This document shows, piece after piece, positions 15,840 through 25,318 of a DNA stretch of 64,000 nt. The notes below the pieces were generated by a model. That model was given only the letters and a program-made list of their open reading frames with translations, was not told the DNA's origin and made no database searches. The stretch's first letter is position 1. Each line of letters begins with the position of its first letter. This DNA comes from Rivularia sp. PCC 7116. GTDB lineage: Bacteria; Cyanobacteriota; Cyanobacteriia; Cyanobacteriales; Nostocaceae. Position numbers and translations under genes: made by a program. The stretch spans positions 6,853,001-6,917,000 of the forward strand of contig NC_019678.1 of NCBI RefSeq assembly GCF_000316665.1, written 5' to 3'.

Positions 15840-16853
15840 TTATTTATGATAGCTTTCTCCAGTAACTTTACCCCGAAATACTATATATGAATAAAGATTG
15901 TAGAATAGCATAATCGGGATTAAAGCACCGATGAATATAATCATAATTGTCATTGAAGTGGGGTCGGCTGCGGCTTGATAAATGGTAATTTGAGTTGGGA
16001 TAATATAAGGAAATACGATTAAACCTAGTCCGATAAATGTCAGCAAAAAAAGCAGTATTGTCCAAACAAAAGGCATTCTGTCTGCTCTTTTATTCAAGCT
16101 TTTGAGCAATTGCAAAATTAAGAAGGTTGCTAATAAGGGTATTAAAGTAAAAACATAAACTAAAGGTTTGGAAAATAACCTCATTCTAGCAGTTTCATAA
16201 ATAAAAGGAGTCATAATTGTAATTAATATTGCTCCAATTAATGTTGTTATAGCTGCAAGTCTGGCAGTTTTACGATGAGTTTTCTGCAATTCTCCCGTAG
16301 TTTTCCAAACTAAGTAAGTAGAACCAATTAATACGTAACCTTGAATTAAAGTTAAAGCAATTAATACCGATGGAACATTTAACCAATCCCAGGTTGTACC
16401 GATAAAATGTCCTTTGTCGTCAACTTTGATTCCCGCAAGTACGCCACCTAAAGCAAATCCCTGTCCTAAAGCGGCTAAAAAACTTCCCATAGCAAAAGAA
16501 AGATTCCATAAGAATTTCCGGTTTGCTTCTTCTCGAAATTCAAAAGCTACAGCACGGAAAATAAGCCCAAAAATCATAATGAAAATTGGGATATAAAGAG
16601 CATTGAGAATAGTACCGTAAGCTAAAGGAAACGCACCAAATAAACTACCTCCCATCAACACTAACCAAGTTTCGTTAGCATCCCAAATATTGCTTAAACT
16701 AGTCATTAAAATACTCCGGCGCTCCTCACTTGAAGAAGTCAGCGATAAAATACCAACTCCTAAGTCAAACCCATCGAGCATTACATAAAGAAACAGAAAT
16801 AATGCTAAAATTCCGAACCATATCTGCGGCAGTAAATAATTTAGTGTTTTCAT
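15840..16853 (-). CDS. cydB: cytochrome bd-type quinol oxidase subunit II
   Basis: This 337-residue membrane protein is subunit II of the bd-type terminal oxidase, which passes electrons from quinol to oxygen without pumping protons. It opens with LLPQIWFGILALFLFLYV and the family signature YVMLDGFDLGVGIL, and has about nine hydrophobic segments. It lies 132 bases downstream of subunit I on the same strand, so the two form an operon. The gap contains purine-rich and ACTGTTC heptamer repeats. Confidence 0.95.
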   Translation of the reverse strand: MKTLNYLLPQIWFGILALFLFLYVMLDGFDLGVGILSLTSSSEERRSILMTSLSNIWDANETWLVLMGGSLFGAFPLAYGTILNALYIPIFIMIFGLIFRAVAFEFREEANRKFLWNLSFAMGSFLAALGQGFALGGVLAGIKVDDKGHFIGTTWDWLNVPSVLIALTLIQGYVLIGSTYLVWKTTGELQKTHRKTARLAAITTLIGAILITIMTPFIYETARMRLFSKPLVYVFTLIPLLATFLILQLLKSLNKRADRMPFVWTILLFLLTFIGLGLIVFPYIIPTQITIYQAAADPTSMTIMIIFIGALIPIMLFYNLYSYIVFRGKVTGESYHK

Positions 16854-16985
16854 TAAGATTTAGTAGGGAGTAGTTAAGAAGAGGGGGAAGAAGGGGAAGA
16901 GGGGGTAGAAATAATTAAATTCTTACTTACTACTTTTTATTCCTTACTGTTCACTGCTCACTGTTCACTGTTAACTATTAACTGT

Positions 16986-18428
16986 TCACTGTTGTGCTTC
17001 TATCGGGCGCTCATCGGGGATAAATTGTGCTGGTTTGGTTGCCACTGCGGGTTTTTCTTTCACTCCCGGTATTGGTAAATTAAAGTTAGGACCTCTACGA
17101 ATGATTCGACTACCAAAATACAAAGCAGCAATCAACAGGATACTATAAACGATTGCAAAGCCTAATAGTGTTGTTAAAACATTTCCTGGAGGGATATTTG
17201 ATACCGCGTCAACTGTACGAATTTCGTTGTATACAGTCCAGGGTTGTCTACCGACACAACGTACTATCCAGCCAGATTCTACGGCAATATAACCCAAGGG
17301 AGCCGCAAAAATCCAACCAATCAACAATAGTTTTTGCTTGATAATATTTCTTACCGATAGCTTACCGCGCAACCACTGAATTAGGCTTAACAACATTAAT
17401 CCTGCAAAAAAGAAGCCAATCGCAATCATGGTACGGAAAGCGTAGTAAATTAACCCTACCATGCGCGGTCTATCTTCCGGTTTCCAAGTCTTTAAACCCT
17501 GCACTGGTTCCGAAAGTTTCTGCTTAAATTCCAAAATATAGCCTAAAGCATGAGGAATAGTAATTTCCCAACTATTTTTTTCGGCTTGTTCATCGGGAAT
17601 CGCTAACATACTCCAATTAGCACTTTCTCCTGCCGGTGTAGTTTCCCATTGCGCTTCCATCGCTGCTAATTTAGAAGGTTGATAATGATAAACCTGTTCG
17701 CCGCTTAAATGTCCCACCCAAATTTGTAGAGGTGCGACGATGACTGCCACCGCGATCGCAATCTTCAAAGCAATGGAAAAGAAGGCTGGATGGCGTTTGT
17801 TGACGATATACCAAGCACTGATGCCCCCAATTACAAACAGCGAAGTTTCCAAAGTTGCGAGGAACATATGAGAAACACTTACAGCCATAAAAGGATTTAA
17901 AACAGCTTGGAAATAATTGCTAACCACAAACTCCCCATTAACAAAACTTCCACCAGCAGGAGTTTGCAACCAAGAATTTGCCGTCAAAATCCAGAAAGTA
18001 GAAAGATTCGAGCCAAAAGCAACTAAAATCGTTGCCAAATAGTGAATTTTAGGATTAACTCGCTCCCAACCAAACACCATAATTCCCAAAAAAGCAGCCT
18101 CCAGCATAAAAGCCCAAGAAGCCTCAAAACCGATGATGCTACCAAAAAAATTACCAATAGCTTCCGAAAGCGGTGCCCAATTCGTACCAAACTGAAACTC
18201 CATTGGAATCCCGCTAGCTACACCAATACCAAAATTGAGAACGTAAAGCTTTGACCAAAAACGAGCGTGGTAATAGTAATGATAATTGCGTGTCTTTAAC
18301 CACAAACCTTCCATAACAACCAGGTAAATACCCAAACCCGTAGTTAAAACAGGCCACAACATATGAAAAATCGCCGTCAACGCAAATTGCATTCGTGACA
18401 GCGCAACAGTATTAGATAAAATTTCCAT
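16986..18428 (-). CDS. cydA: cytochrome bd-type quinol oxidase subunit I
   Basis: Subunit I (480 residues) carries the haems and the quinol site. Family features are LSRMQFALTAIFHMLW with the haem-ligand His near residue 18, the GWIVRCVGRQPW motif near 385, and a short Q-loop between the central membrane segments. GRQPW and the short Q-loop resemble the cyanide-insensitive (CIO/CydA-short) subgroup rather than E. coli cydA. In cyanobacteria bd oxidases act in the thylakoid or cytoplasmic membrane as electron safety valves. First gene of the cydAB operon. Confidence 0.95.
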   Translation of the reverse strand: MEILSNTVALSRMQFALTAIFHMLWPVLTTGLGIYLVVMEGLWLKTRNYHYYYHARFWSKLYVLNFGIGVASGIPMEFQFGTNWAPLSEAIGNFFGSIIGFEASWAFMLEAAFLGIMVFGWERVNPKIHYLATILVAFGSNLSTFWILTANSWLQTPAGGSFVNGEFVVSNYFQAVLNPFMAVSVSHMFLATLETSLFVIGGISAWYIVNKRHPAFFSIALKIAIAVAVIVAPLQIWVGHLSGEQVYHYQPSKLAAMEAQWETTPAGESANWSMLAIPDEQAEKNSWEITIPHALGYILEFKQKLSEPVQGLKTWKPEDRPRMVGLIYYAFRTMIAIGFFFAGLMLLSLIQWLRGKLSVRNIIKQKLLLIGWIFAAPLGYIAVESGWIVRCVGRQPWTVYNEIRTVDAVSNIPPGNVLTTLLGFAIVYSILLIAALYFGSRIIRRGPNFNLPIPGVKEKPAVATKPAQFIPDERPIEAQQ

Positions 18429-18675
18429 AAATATAAAAAATAGCTCCTCTCACCTGCTTTGTGCCGTTAGCTCTCAGCTTTACCACCCACTAAGTAAGCA
18501 GTAAATCCTCAGAGGGGGGAATATATTTCAGATTTCTTAATATATGACGATTTGTTTGAGGGAGGGGGAAGAGGGGGAAGAGGGGGAGACAAGACGTTAG
18601 GAATTCAACATAAATGATAACTACTCGCTGTTCGCTGTTCGCTGTTCACTGTTCACTGATAACTGTTCACTGTAA
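18429..18675. other. intergenic repeats between cydA and ETHE1-like gene
   Basis: It holds a purine tract (GAGGGAGGGGGAAGAGGGG, near 18558-18593) and a run of about eight CTGTTC/CTGTTCA heptamer units (18622-18672). Both types recur near 16870-16990, 36540 and 45180. No gene seen. Confidence 0.7.
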
Positions 18676-19359
18676 TTACATTCCGCAATTACGATTAGCG
18701 GGGACTGCTTGTTTAATTTTCTTAGGGAAGGGGAGGTTAAGACTTTCCATCAAGTTGATAAAATCATCGCGGGTTTTGCCAGCAAATCGGGGATTCAACC
18801 GTTTTTCTTCCGCAATTGTGGAAACGGTACATCCTTTGTAATCGTGACCTGGATAAACTAAAGTGTCATCAGACAAGGTAAACAATCTTTTGGTAACACA
18901 GTCGTACAAAGTTCCTGCATCGCCATCTTGAAAATCAGTTCTTCCACAGCCACGAATAAATAAAGCATCACCTGTTAATAGATGAGTATTGTTGATTAAA
19001 TAAGACATGTGGCTATTAGTATGTCCTGGTGTTGAAATGCCTTCGATGGTAACTGCTCCAATCTGCAATATTTGTCCGTGCTGCATATAGCTATCTGCAC
19101 ATCTCACTTCAGGATTCTTCGGTACAATACTCAAGCAGCCAGTAGCTTGACGGAGTTTGCCCGCAGCAGTAATGTGGTCAGCATGAATGTGGGTATCCAA
19201 GCAATAGCGTAAATTTAATCCAAGTTCATCTAATAAATTAGTATCTCGCTGAAATTGTTCTAATACCGAATCTACAATTACAGCTTCCTTGGTATTATAA
19301 TCGGCAATTAAATAAGTATAGGTACTTGATTCAGAATCAAAAAGTTGACGAAATAACAT
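18676..19359 (-). CDS. ETHE1-like MBL-fold persulfide dioxygenase/hydrolase
   Basis: A 227-residue metallo-beta-lactamase-fold enzyme. The metal motif H-x-H-x-D-H is seen in DTHIHADHITAAG near residues 56-62, with further ligands in STPGHTNSH near 110 and VYPGHDYKG near 167. The C-terminus (INLMESLNLPFPKKI) is typical of the ETHE1/persulfide dioxygenase group, which oxidises glutathione persulfide to sulfite. A rhodanese is encoded divergently next to it, and the two activities work together in sulfide detoxification. A glyoxalase II-like role is the main alternative. Confidence 0.8.
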   Translation of the reverse strand: MLFRQLFDSESSTYTYLIADYNTKEAVIVDSVLEQFQRDTNLLDELGLNLRYCLDTHIHADHITAAGKLRQATGCLSIVPKNPEVRCADSYMQHGQILQIGAVTIEGISTPGHTNSHMSYLINNTHLLTGDALFIRGCGRTDFQDGDAGTLYDCVTKRLFTLSDDTLVYPGHDYKGCTVSTIAEEKRLNPRFAGKTRDDFINLMESLNLPFPKKIKQAVPANRNCGM

Positions 19360-19549
19360 AATATTTATAATATTCCCAGAAACTAATTAGCCGTTTAAAT
19401 TGAGTTTGAAAACAATAGCATTGAAATTTGTTTAAATGCAGTTATCAACAACACAAAAATGAATATATTCGATGTTTAATTTTGAATTTATGGTACGAGT
19501 TATAGATTAAATTTGTCTGAGTTTTGAATTAGAAAATGGTTAGTTAATA

Positions 19550-19966
19550 ATGAAAAAAATTAAAAATATTTGTAGGCGTTTCGTATTGTTATCTGTATTA
19601 TTAATTTTATGTATCAATATTTCTGCCTGCAACAGTAGTATTGCTGGAAATAAGCAAATTCCTGCAACAGAATTAGTAGAGCAAATTAAATTAGATAAAG
19701 CCCCTATAATTTTAGATGTACGTACTCCTGAAGAATATTCACAAGGGCATATTCCGGGAGCAATTAATATTGAATATCGAGAATTGCCATCTCGGATTAG
19801 TGAAGTTAATTCTTTAAGTAATCAGAAAATAGTTGTTTATTGCGAAAGAGGAGTAAGAGCAAATATTGCTGAAGAGACTTTAAAGAAAGCAGGTTTTACT
19901 GAGGTTTTGCACTTAGAAGGTGATATGTCTGGTTGGAGAGAGAGGGGGTTTGAGGTGGAGAAGTGA
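19550..19966 (+). CDS. rhodanese-like lipoprotein
   Basis: A 138-residue sulfur-transfer protein with a lipoprotein signal: basic start MKKIKNICRRF, hydrophobic stretch, then lipobox ISAC with the lipidated Cys at about residue 27. The single rhodanese domain follows, with the family strand PIILDVRTPEEYSQGHIPGA and the active-site Cys in VYCERGVRA near residue 103. It probably sits in a membrane outside the cytoplasm and takes sulfane sulfur. It is divergent from the ETHE1-like gene (190-base gap), which suggests a shared role in sulfide or persulfide handling. Confidence 0.88.
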   Translation: MKKIKNICRRFVLLSVLLILCINISACNSSIAGNKQIPATELVEQIKLDKAPIILDVRTPEEYSQGHIPGAINIEYRELPSRISEVNSLSNQKIVVYCERGVRANIAEETLKKAGFTEVLHLEGDMSGWRERGFEVEK

Positions 19967-19990
19967 AAAACCTCACCCGCGCTGTCGCGC

Positions 19991-20015
19991 ACCCTCTCCT
20001 TATTAAGGAGAGGGT
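19991..20015. repeat. dispersed 12-bp-stem hairpin repeat
   Basis: ACCCTCTCCTTA, one base, TAAGGAGAGGGT. It is the same palindrome family as at 333, 24340 and 27607. It follows the rhodanese stop by 25 bases and might help termination, but no T-run follows. Confidence 0.75.
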
Positions 20016-20157
20016 AAGGAATTGTTTTAGAATTAGGACTTACCACGGGTAACGTAACTATAGTCATTGCGACATAAGGAAGCAATCGCAAACGCTCGAA
20101 AATCTTAGCAAGTATTTAAATATTAGATATTTTAAATTTTACCTTTAATTAAAGTCA

Positions 20158-20391
20158 CTAAATTGCTTCTCTATCTGCAATTGTGTAAATGTCTGGTTCA
20201 TCGTGAAGAAAATCTAAGTTACCACCACTTTCCATAAGATGTGCAATTTCGTTGTTTGAAGGGTAACTCACATCGCTAAGTAATTTTGATTGTAGTAGAG
20301 CTTGTTCTGCTGGAGAAAGAGAACGAATAACTTTTACCAAAGATTCGACTAATTGAGTATTAACTGGTTGATTTATGTTGAAGTTATTCAT
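20158..20391 (-). CDS. small hypothetical protein (antitoxin-like size)
   Basis: A 77-residue acidic, helix-rich protein. Residues 14-38 (LVESLVKVIRSLSPAEQALL) recall small cyanobacterial proteins often encoded beside PIN-type toxins, but no toxin gene is next to it. The ATG start is good and the frame ends with IADREAI. It lies 42 bases downstream of the big NACHT-WD40 gene on the same strand and may be co-transcribed with it. Not recognised with certainty. Confidence 0.5.
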   Translation of the reverse strand: MNNFNINQPVNTQLVESLVKVIRSLSPAEQALLQSKLLSDVSYPSNNEIAHLMESGGNLDFLHDEPDIYTIADREAI

Positions 20392-20432
20392 AAAAATAAG
20401 GTTAAATGTTAAAGCTTATAATCCCTAACTGC

Positions 20433-23400
20433 TCACTGTTCAATTGCTCCTAATGCTTTGAGTGAAGATTTTTGTTCTGGGGTTAATCCTGTAGCGTTGG
20501 TGATGTTCATGTTGGCGTAGGGTTTGTTGCTGAGGGTTTTTATGCATTCACCTGTTTGGATGTTCCAGATTTTTATGGTTCCGTCGTAGCTTCCGCTAAC
20601 TAGGAATTTATCATCTGGAGTAAAAGCAACTGAGGTAACTCTATTTTTATGACCTTTTAATGTTTTAATAAATTCACCTGTAGCAGCATTCCATATATTT
20701 ATTGTTTGGTCAATACTGCTAGCAGCAAGCAATAAACCATCGTGGCTAAATTGTACTGACTCTATTCCACAATGATTATCTTGCAAAGTTTTCAAGCATT
20801 TACCACTATGAATATCCCATATTTTAATTATGCCATTCCTACTACCACTGGCTATAGTCGTACCATCAGTAGCTACTGCAACTGACCATATAGCAGCATC
20901 ATGTCCTTGTAAAGTCTTGATGCATTTTCCTGTATTTATATGCCAAAGTTTTATAGTGCAATCGTTACTGTTACTAATTACTGTTTTCCCATCACGACTA
21001 AACACAACTGAATTTACCCAATCAGTATGTCCTTGAAAAGTGTGTAAACACTTCCCATTTTTAACATCCCATAATTTTATAGTTTGATCGTGACTTGTAC
21101 TAGCCAGAGTTAAACCATCATTACTAAACGTTACATCAGATACTGGATTAATATGTGCTTGGAAAGCTTTGAGACAGTTTCCGGTATTAAAATCCCAAAT
21201 TTTAACAGTGCGATCGCCACTACCACTTGCAATGATTCTACTGTCAGGGCTGATAGTTACTGAGCTTATCCACTTATCATGTCCTCTAATAGTTCTAAAG
21301 CATCTTCCTGTTTTGATATACCAAAATTTTATTTTTTGATTATTACTACCGCTAATAATAGTTTTACCATCAGGACTAACAGTCACGGATGCTACCCAAT
21401 GTTTACATCCTTGTAAAGCTTGTAAACATTCTCCAGTATTGGTATGCCAAAGTTTTATTGTTTGGTCATCGCTACAGCTTACAAGTACTGTATCCTTTGA
21501 GTTAAGAGCGATGGTTCTGATTCTATTTTTATGTCCTGTAATTGTTTTTAAGCATTTCCCATCATTAATAGACCAGACTTTAATTGTACTATCACTGCTT
21601 GCACTAAAAAGAGTTTGATTATCTTTGCTAAAAACTAGAGAACGAATTGTCTTAGTATGACCAATTAAGTTTTTAATACATTTTCCAGTATTAATATCCC
21701 AGATTTTGATAATTTTATCTTTACTACCGCTCGCTAGGATTTTGCTATCGTGGCTAAACACAACTGAAATCACGCGGTGGTCATGTTCGTGTAGAGTTTG
21801 AAGACAATCTCCGGTAAGAATATCCCAAATTTTTACAGAAGAATCATAACTGCCACTAGCCACAATTTTATTATTAGGAGCTATTGCTACCGTCCAGATT
21901 CTACCAGTATGTCCTCGTAAGGTATTAATACATTTTTCCGTACTAACATCCCAAAGTTTTATTATTCTGTTATCGCTACAACTTGCAAGAATAGTACTGT
22001 TTGAATCAAAAGCTATTTGACGTACTTTATTAGTATGTCCTCGTAATATTTTTAAGCATTCTCCAGTTTTTGAATCCCATAGTTTTATCGCACTAGAGTG
22101 AGAGCAACTTGCAATAATTTTGCCATCAAAATTAAAAGCAACTGAACTTACCCAATCATTATGCCCTCTAAAGTTGAGAATTTGTTTACCTGATTCTAAT
22201 TCCCACATACGAATTTCACCATCAGCACCACCAGTGACAAGCAATTTATCATCTGGACTAAATGCTAAAGATAAAATCATGCCAAAAGGTTTTGTAAATT
22301 CGCAATTAGCTAAATTTGTATTTTGGAAATTCACATAAAGCAAGCTGGTATCTCTAAAATCACCACCTTTAACAATTGCACCAGATAAGTCTGTATCTTC
22401 AATTGCACAGTTATCCACCTTCACCAAAACCGTCGCAGCATTCCCCCCAACATAACCAACCTCCCCCTCACTCTTCCCCTTCGTCTCCTTAATAACCTCT
22501 AACAACTTATCCCCAACGCTATCCTGATCAACCATCCCCACCAATAAATCTAAAACTGCTTTCGTTAATGGCGATCGCCCAACAGTATTCCTTAATTTCT
22601 CCAAGGGTTCGCTTTTAAATTCAAATTTCTCTAGCGCTATAGTTTTCTCCCTATAACTTTGAAAATATTCTCCCCAAGAAAACTGTTGCGATAACGATTT
22701 AGTTTCGCAAAACTCTAGCGCTAGGGTTTCTTGCTCCCCACCAAAGTTTTTTCTGACGACTTCTAAAAAATCATCTGCTAAAACTCCCAATTCCCCAGCG
22801 AATTTATAAGCAACGAAAAACTCCAACAACGAACGATGGGCTGGAGTATAATTACCGTCGGCATTCCGCACGAGCATTGTTTGACCCATCATGTCATAAT
22901 GCCAGTGGTCTAAGTCTTTTTGTTCCTCCACAGCATCGCCGAATAAACGCCGGATTCTATCGGGGAATAACCGATAATTCAAGCTCATTTGGTCGTTGGA
23001 AAGCATTTCCCAAGCGATTTCGCAAAGGAAATACATTTTATCTGCTAACGATGTAAATGTTCTTTCCGATTTAATATCCCTTTCCATTTTCCGACGCACG
23101 GCATACAAATAAACCCGCGACATATCAACAGGTTTACCGGCTTCGATATCTGGTAATGCTTCTAAAATTAAGTCGCTCATCACCGGACGACGTGCTAAAT
23201 CTAGAAGTTGAGGATTGTGCATTACTTTGTCTACGGTGCTGGTATTAACGACGTGAGAAAATACCTGTCTTATTTGTTCGTCGCTGAATTTCTCTAATTC
23301 CAACACTTCAAACTGCGGAGATTCGGCGGTTAAATTGGCTACTGATGCACGTAATTCGGCATTTAATAAACTCCTTCCCTGCTTGGCTTCGGGGAAATGT

Positions 23401-24914
23401 TCGGTACGACAGGTTAGTATAACTTTGGCTCCGGGAACCACTACCTTAGCTAATTCCCAAAAGTTGTTTACCATCTGCTGTTTATCAACTCTGGCTGCCA
23501 TTTCATCGAAACCGTCAAATATGAGCAACAGTTTGCCCATGCGGTTGAGTTGTTCAAAGACGGAGCTATTTAAGCTGATTTCATGTTGGGAATAGAAAAA
23601 TCCCGCCATGACGTTTTCTACATCCAAGGCTTTGGCGTAATCTCGGAGCAAGATAACCAACGGTAAACGAGGGCGTGACAATCCCCTTTGTTTAGCTTCC
23701 TTATATTTCAAAAGTGCATTCCAAGCATAATTAAATGAAAACCATGTTTTTCCCGTACCAAATTCCCCTAAAATAGAGAGATGCTCCTTTGCAGGGTCAT
23801 CTATCCACGTATCGACGTAACCATCTATCCATCCGTCTTGTTCGTCGTAGCGGCTCAAACCGATTTTTTGTTTGGTTAAAGGGTCAATTTCTTCTTTGCT
23901 ACAGGCTAAAGGAACGTATAACTCGTCAATCTTACGTTTCTTAACTTCAGTTTCCAGCCAGTTGATATAGTTGCTAAAATCGGCGGTTTCGTCGATAAGT
24001 TCGTCAAGGGTATAGCAAAATAAATTTTCGTTTTCGTCTTTATTTACTTCATCTCTTGCAGCCCGAGAAATCCGACGTGCAGCGATTAACCAGCCTTCGT
24101 CGGTTTTTTGCGATTTTACAGATTGACGTAAATTGATTAAATCGCTGATTGTTGCTTCTCCATCAATTCCCCTCACCAAAATCCTATCGAAGCGTCTTCT
24201 ACCTTGGATTTTGATAATCAATTCAAAATAATCAGCTTGCCAAACTTGATATTTTTCAAATTGATAGCCGAGGGTTTTAAACCAACCGTGTAACTGTATG
24301 GCTAAATTTTCAGCTTTGCATTTTTGTTGTTTAGCCCTTCCCCTCTCCTTAGTAAGGAGAGGGGTGCCGAAGGCGGGGTGAGGTTTCTCCAAATTAGTTA
24401 ACTTAGCAAGCTCAGTACGAATTTCGCCAAGAGTTCCTAATTGCTGCAACTCTTGCTTAATTGTTGATAACTCTTGCTGCAAGTTAGCAATATTCTTATC
24501 TCTTTGAACCTCTGCGGGAGTTCGAGTTAATTGCACAACCTTGAGGAAAACCGCGCTAAATTCGGCTAATTCGTGCAATACATCAATTCCCTCTTCCCGA
24601 ATTCCTTCCTCTAAAATATTCCACTCATCGGGTTGAAGAATCTTGCCAATTTCTTCAATAACAATATTGGGATTATCAGCATCGAAAGCTTTATGAAATG
24701 CTTTTTGAATTTCGTCTTCCCGAAAAAGCTGTAAAATTGCCAGCGACTTCCCTACCCCATACTCAACCAAAGCATAACTATAAATACCCGAAAAATCTGC
24801 TGGTGGATGATCTGGATCGAGATTAAATTTTTTGAGTAGTATAATAACCTTCTCGTTGCGTTGTAATTTAGCTTTGGCAAAGTTGCCGATTTCACCGATA
24901 AGCTTGTCAAGCAT
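20433..24914 (-). CDS. NACHT NTPase with 14 WD40 repeats
   Basis: A 1493-residue STAND protein. Residues 1-170 form a helical N-terminus of unknown type. Residues 205-330 look like a degenerate Mrr/NERD nuclease-like fold (inference). The NACHT domain has Walker A GEFGTGKT near 383-390 and Walker B LLLIFDGFDEMA near 455. A winged-helix/arm region follows, then a short pentapeptide stretch (DLSGAIVKGGDF) and 14 WD40 repeats from about 900 to 1460, enough for two seven-bladed propellers. The end (NATGLTPEQKSSLKALGA) is common to cyanobacterial WD40 STAND proteins. Such proteins are thought to sense a signal with the propellers and activate by oligomerising, in defence or development. A palindromic repeat lies in frame at about residues 176-196. 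Confidence 0.9.
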   Translation of the reverse strand: MLDKLIGEIGNFAKAKLQRNEKVIILLKKFNLDPDHPPADFSGIYSYALVEYGVGKSLAILQLFREDEIQKAFHKAFDADNPNIVIEEIGKILQPDEWNILEEGIREEGIDVLHELAEFSAVFLKVVQLTRTPAEVQRDKNIANLQQELSTIKQELQQLGTLGEIRTELAKLTNLEKPHPAFGTPLLTKERGRAKQQKCKAENLAIQLHGWFKTLGYQFEKYQVWQADYFELIIKIQGRRRFDRILVRGIDGEATISDLINLRQSVKSQKTDEGWLIAARRISRAARDEVNKDENENLFCYTLDELIDETADFSNYINWLETEVKKRKIDELYVPLACSKEEIDPLTKQKIGLSRYDEQDGWIDGYVDTWIDDPAKEHLSILGEFGTGKTWFSFNYAWNALLKYKEAKQRGLSRPRLPLVILLRDYAKALDVENVMAGFFYSQHEISLNSSVFEQLNRMGKLLLIFDGFDEMAARVDKQQMVNNFWELAKVVVPGAKVILTCRTEHFPEAKQGRSLLNAELRASVANLTAESPQFEVLELEKFSDEQIRQVFSHVVNTSTVDKVMHNPQLLDLARRPVMSDLILEALPDIEAGKPVDMSRVYLYAVRRKMERDIKSERTFTSLADKMYFLCEIAWEMLSNDQMSLNYRLFPDRIRRLFGDAVEEQKDLDHWHYDMMGQTMLVRNADGNYTPAHRSLLEFFVAYKFAGELGVLADDFLEVVRKNFGGEQETLALEFCETKSLSQQFSWGEYFQSYREKTIALEKFEFKSEPLEKLRNTVGRSPLTKAVLDLLVGMVDQDSVGDKLLEVIKETKGKSEGEVGYVGGNAATVLVKVDNCAIEDTDLSGAIVKGGDFRDTSLLYVNFQNTNLANCEFTKPFGMILSLAFSPDDKLLVTGGADGEIRMWELESGKQILNFRGHNDWVSSVAFNFDGKIIASCSHSSAIKLWDSKTGECLKILRGHTNKVRQIAFDSNSTILASCSDNRIIKLWDVSTEKCINTLRGHTGRIWTVAIAPNNKIVASGSYDSSVKIWDILTGDCLQTLHEHDHRVISVVFSHDSKILASGSKDKIIKIWDINTGKCIKNLIGHTKTIRSLVFSKDNQTLFSASSDSTIKVWSINDGKCLKTITGHKNRIRTIALNSKDTVLVSCSDDQTIKLWHTNTGECLQALQGCKHWVASVTVSPDGKTIISGSNNQKIKFWYIKTGRCFRTIRGHDKWISSVTISPDSRIIASGSGDRTVKIWDFNTGNCLKAFQAHINPVSDVTFSNDGLTLASTSHDQTIKLWDVKNGKCLHTFQGHTDWVNSVVFSRDGKTVISNSNDCTIKLWHINTGKCIKTLQGHDAAIWSVAVATDGTTIASGSRNGIIKIWDIHSGKCLKTLQDNHCGIESVQFSHDGLLLAASSIDQTINIWNAATGEFIKTLKGHKNRVTSVAFTPDDKFLVSGSYDGTIKIWNIQTGECIKTLSNKPYANMNITNATGLTPEQKSSLKALGAIEQ
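24327..24392. repeat. palindromic dispersed repeat inserted in frame in NACHT gene
   Basis: The core is a perfect 12-bp stem at 24340-24364 (CCCCTCTCCTTA, G, TAAGGAGAGGGG), followed by GGCGGGGTGAGG as in the intergenic copies at 12940, 19975, 27640 and 58035. It encodes HPAFGTPLLTKERGRA, which does not resemble the flanking protein, and keeps the frame open. Confidence 0.85.
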
Positions 24915-25318
24915 TTTGATTTATGGGAAGGGAAGATTAAAGGATTTTATTTATACTAGCGATTCGTTTCGGTGTTGTGTGATTTTTTTATTTGTTTATT
25001 AGATTTATCTCAGTTTATTTACTGTTAATTTCTGTTTACTCTGCGCTCTTCGCGTCTCTGCGGTTTATAAATATTCAGTGATGATTTCACATGACTGGAG
25101 ACGTAGCACTGTGCCCTGTCTCTACACAGATTTCAGATTAATCGCAAATTGGAGGTAAATATAATTCATAGCTTAATTCAGCAGCGCCAAAAACCCGGTT
25201 GAGAAACAAAAATAGCGAGCAAGATGCCCGCACTAAATAAGAAAATAAATTTGTAATTAAAAAAACTGATTCTCTAGCCAAAAGATTCCAGAACACTTTG
25301 TTATTCAGACTGCTAATA
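24915..25318. other. gene-free region upstream of the NACHT gene
   Basis: It must contain the NACHT gene promoter, but no consensus stands out. Near 25036-25070 there is CTCTGCGCTCTTCGCGTCTCTGCGG; a similar string lies at 53553-53578, so it is another dispersed repeat. Nothing else seen. Confidence 0.55.
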
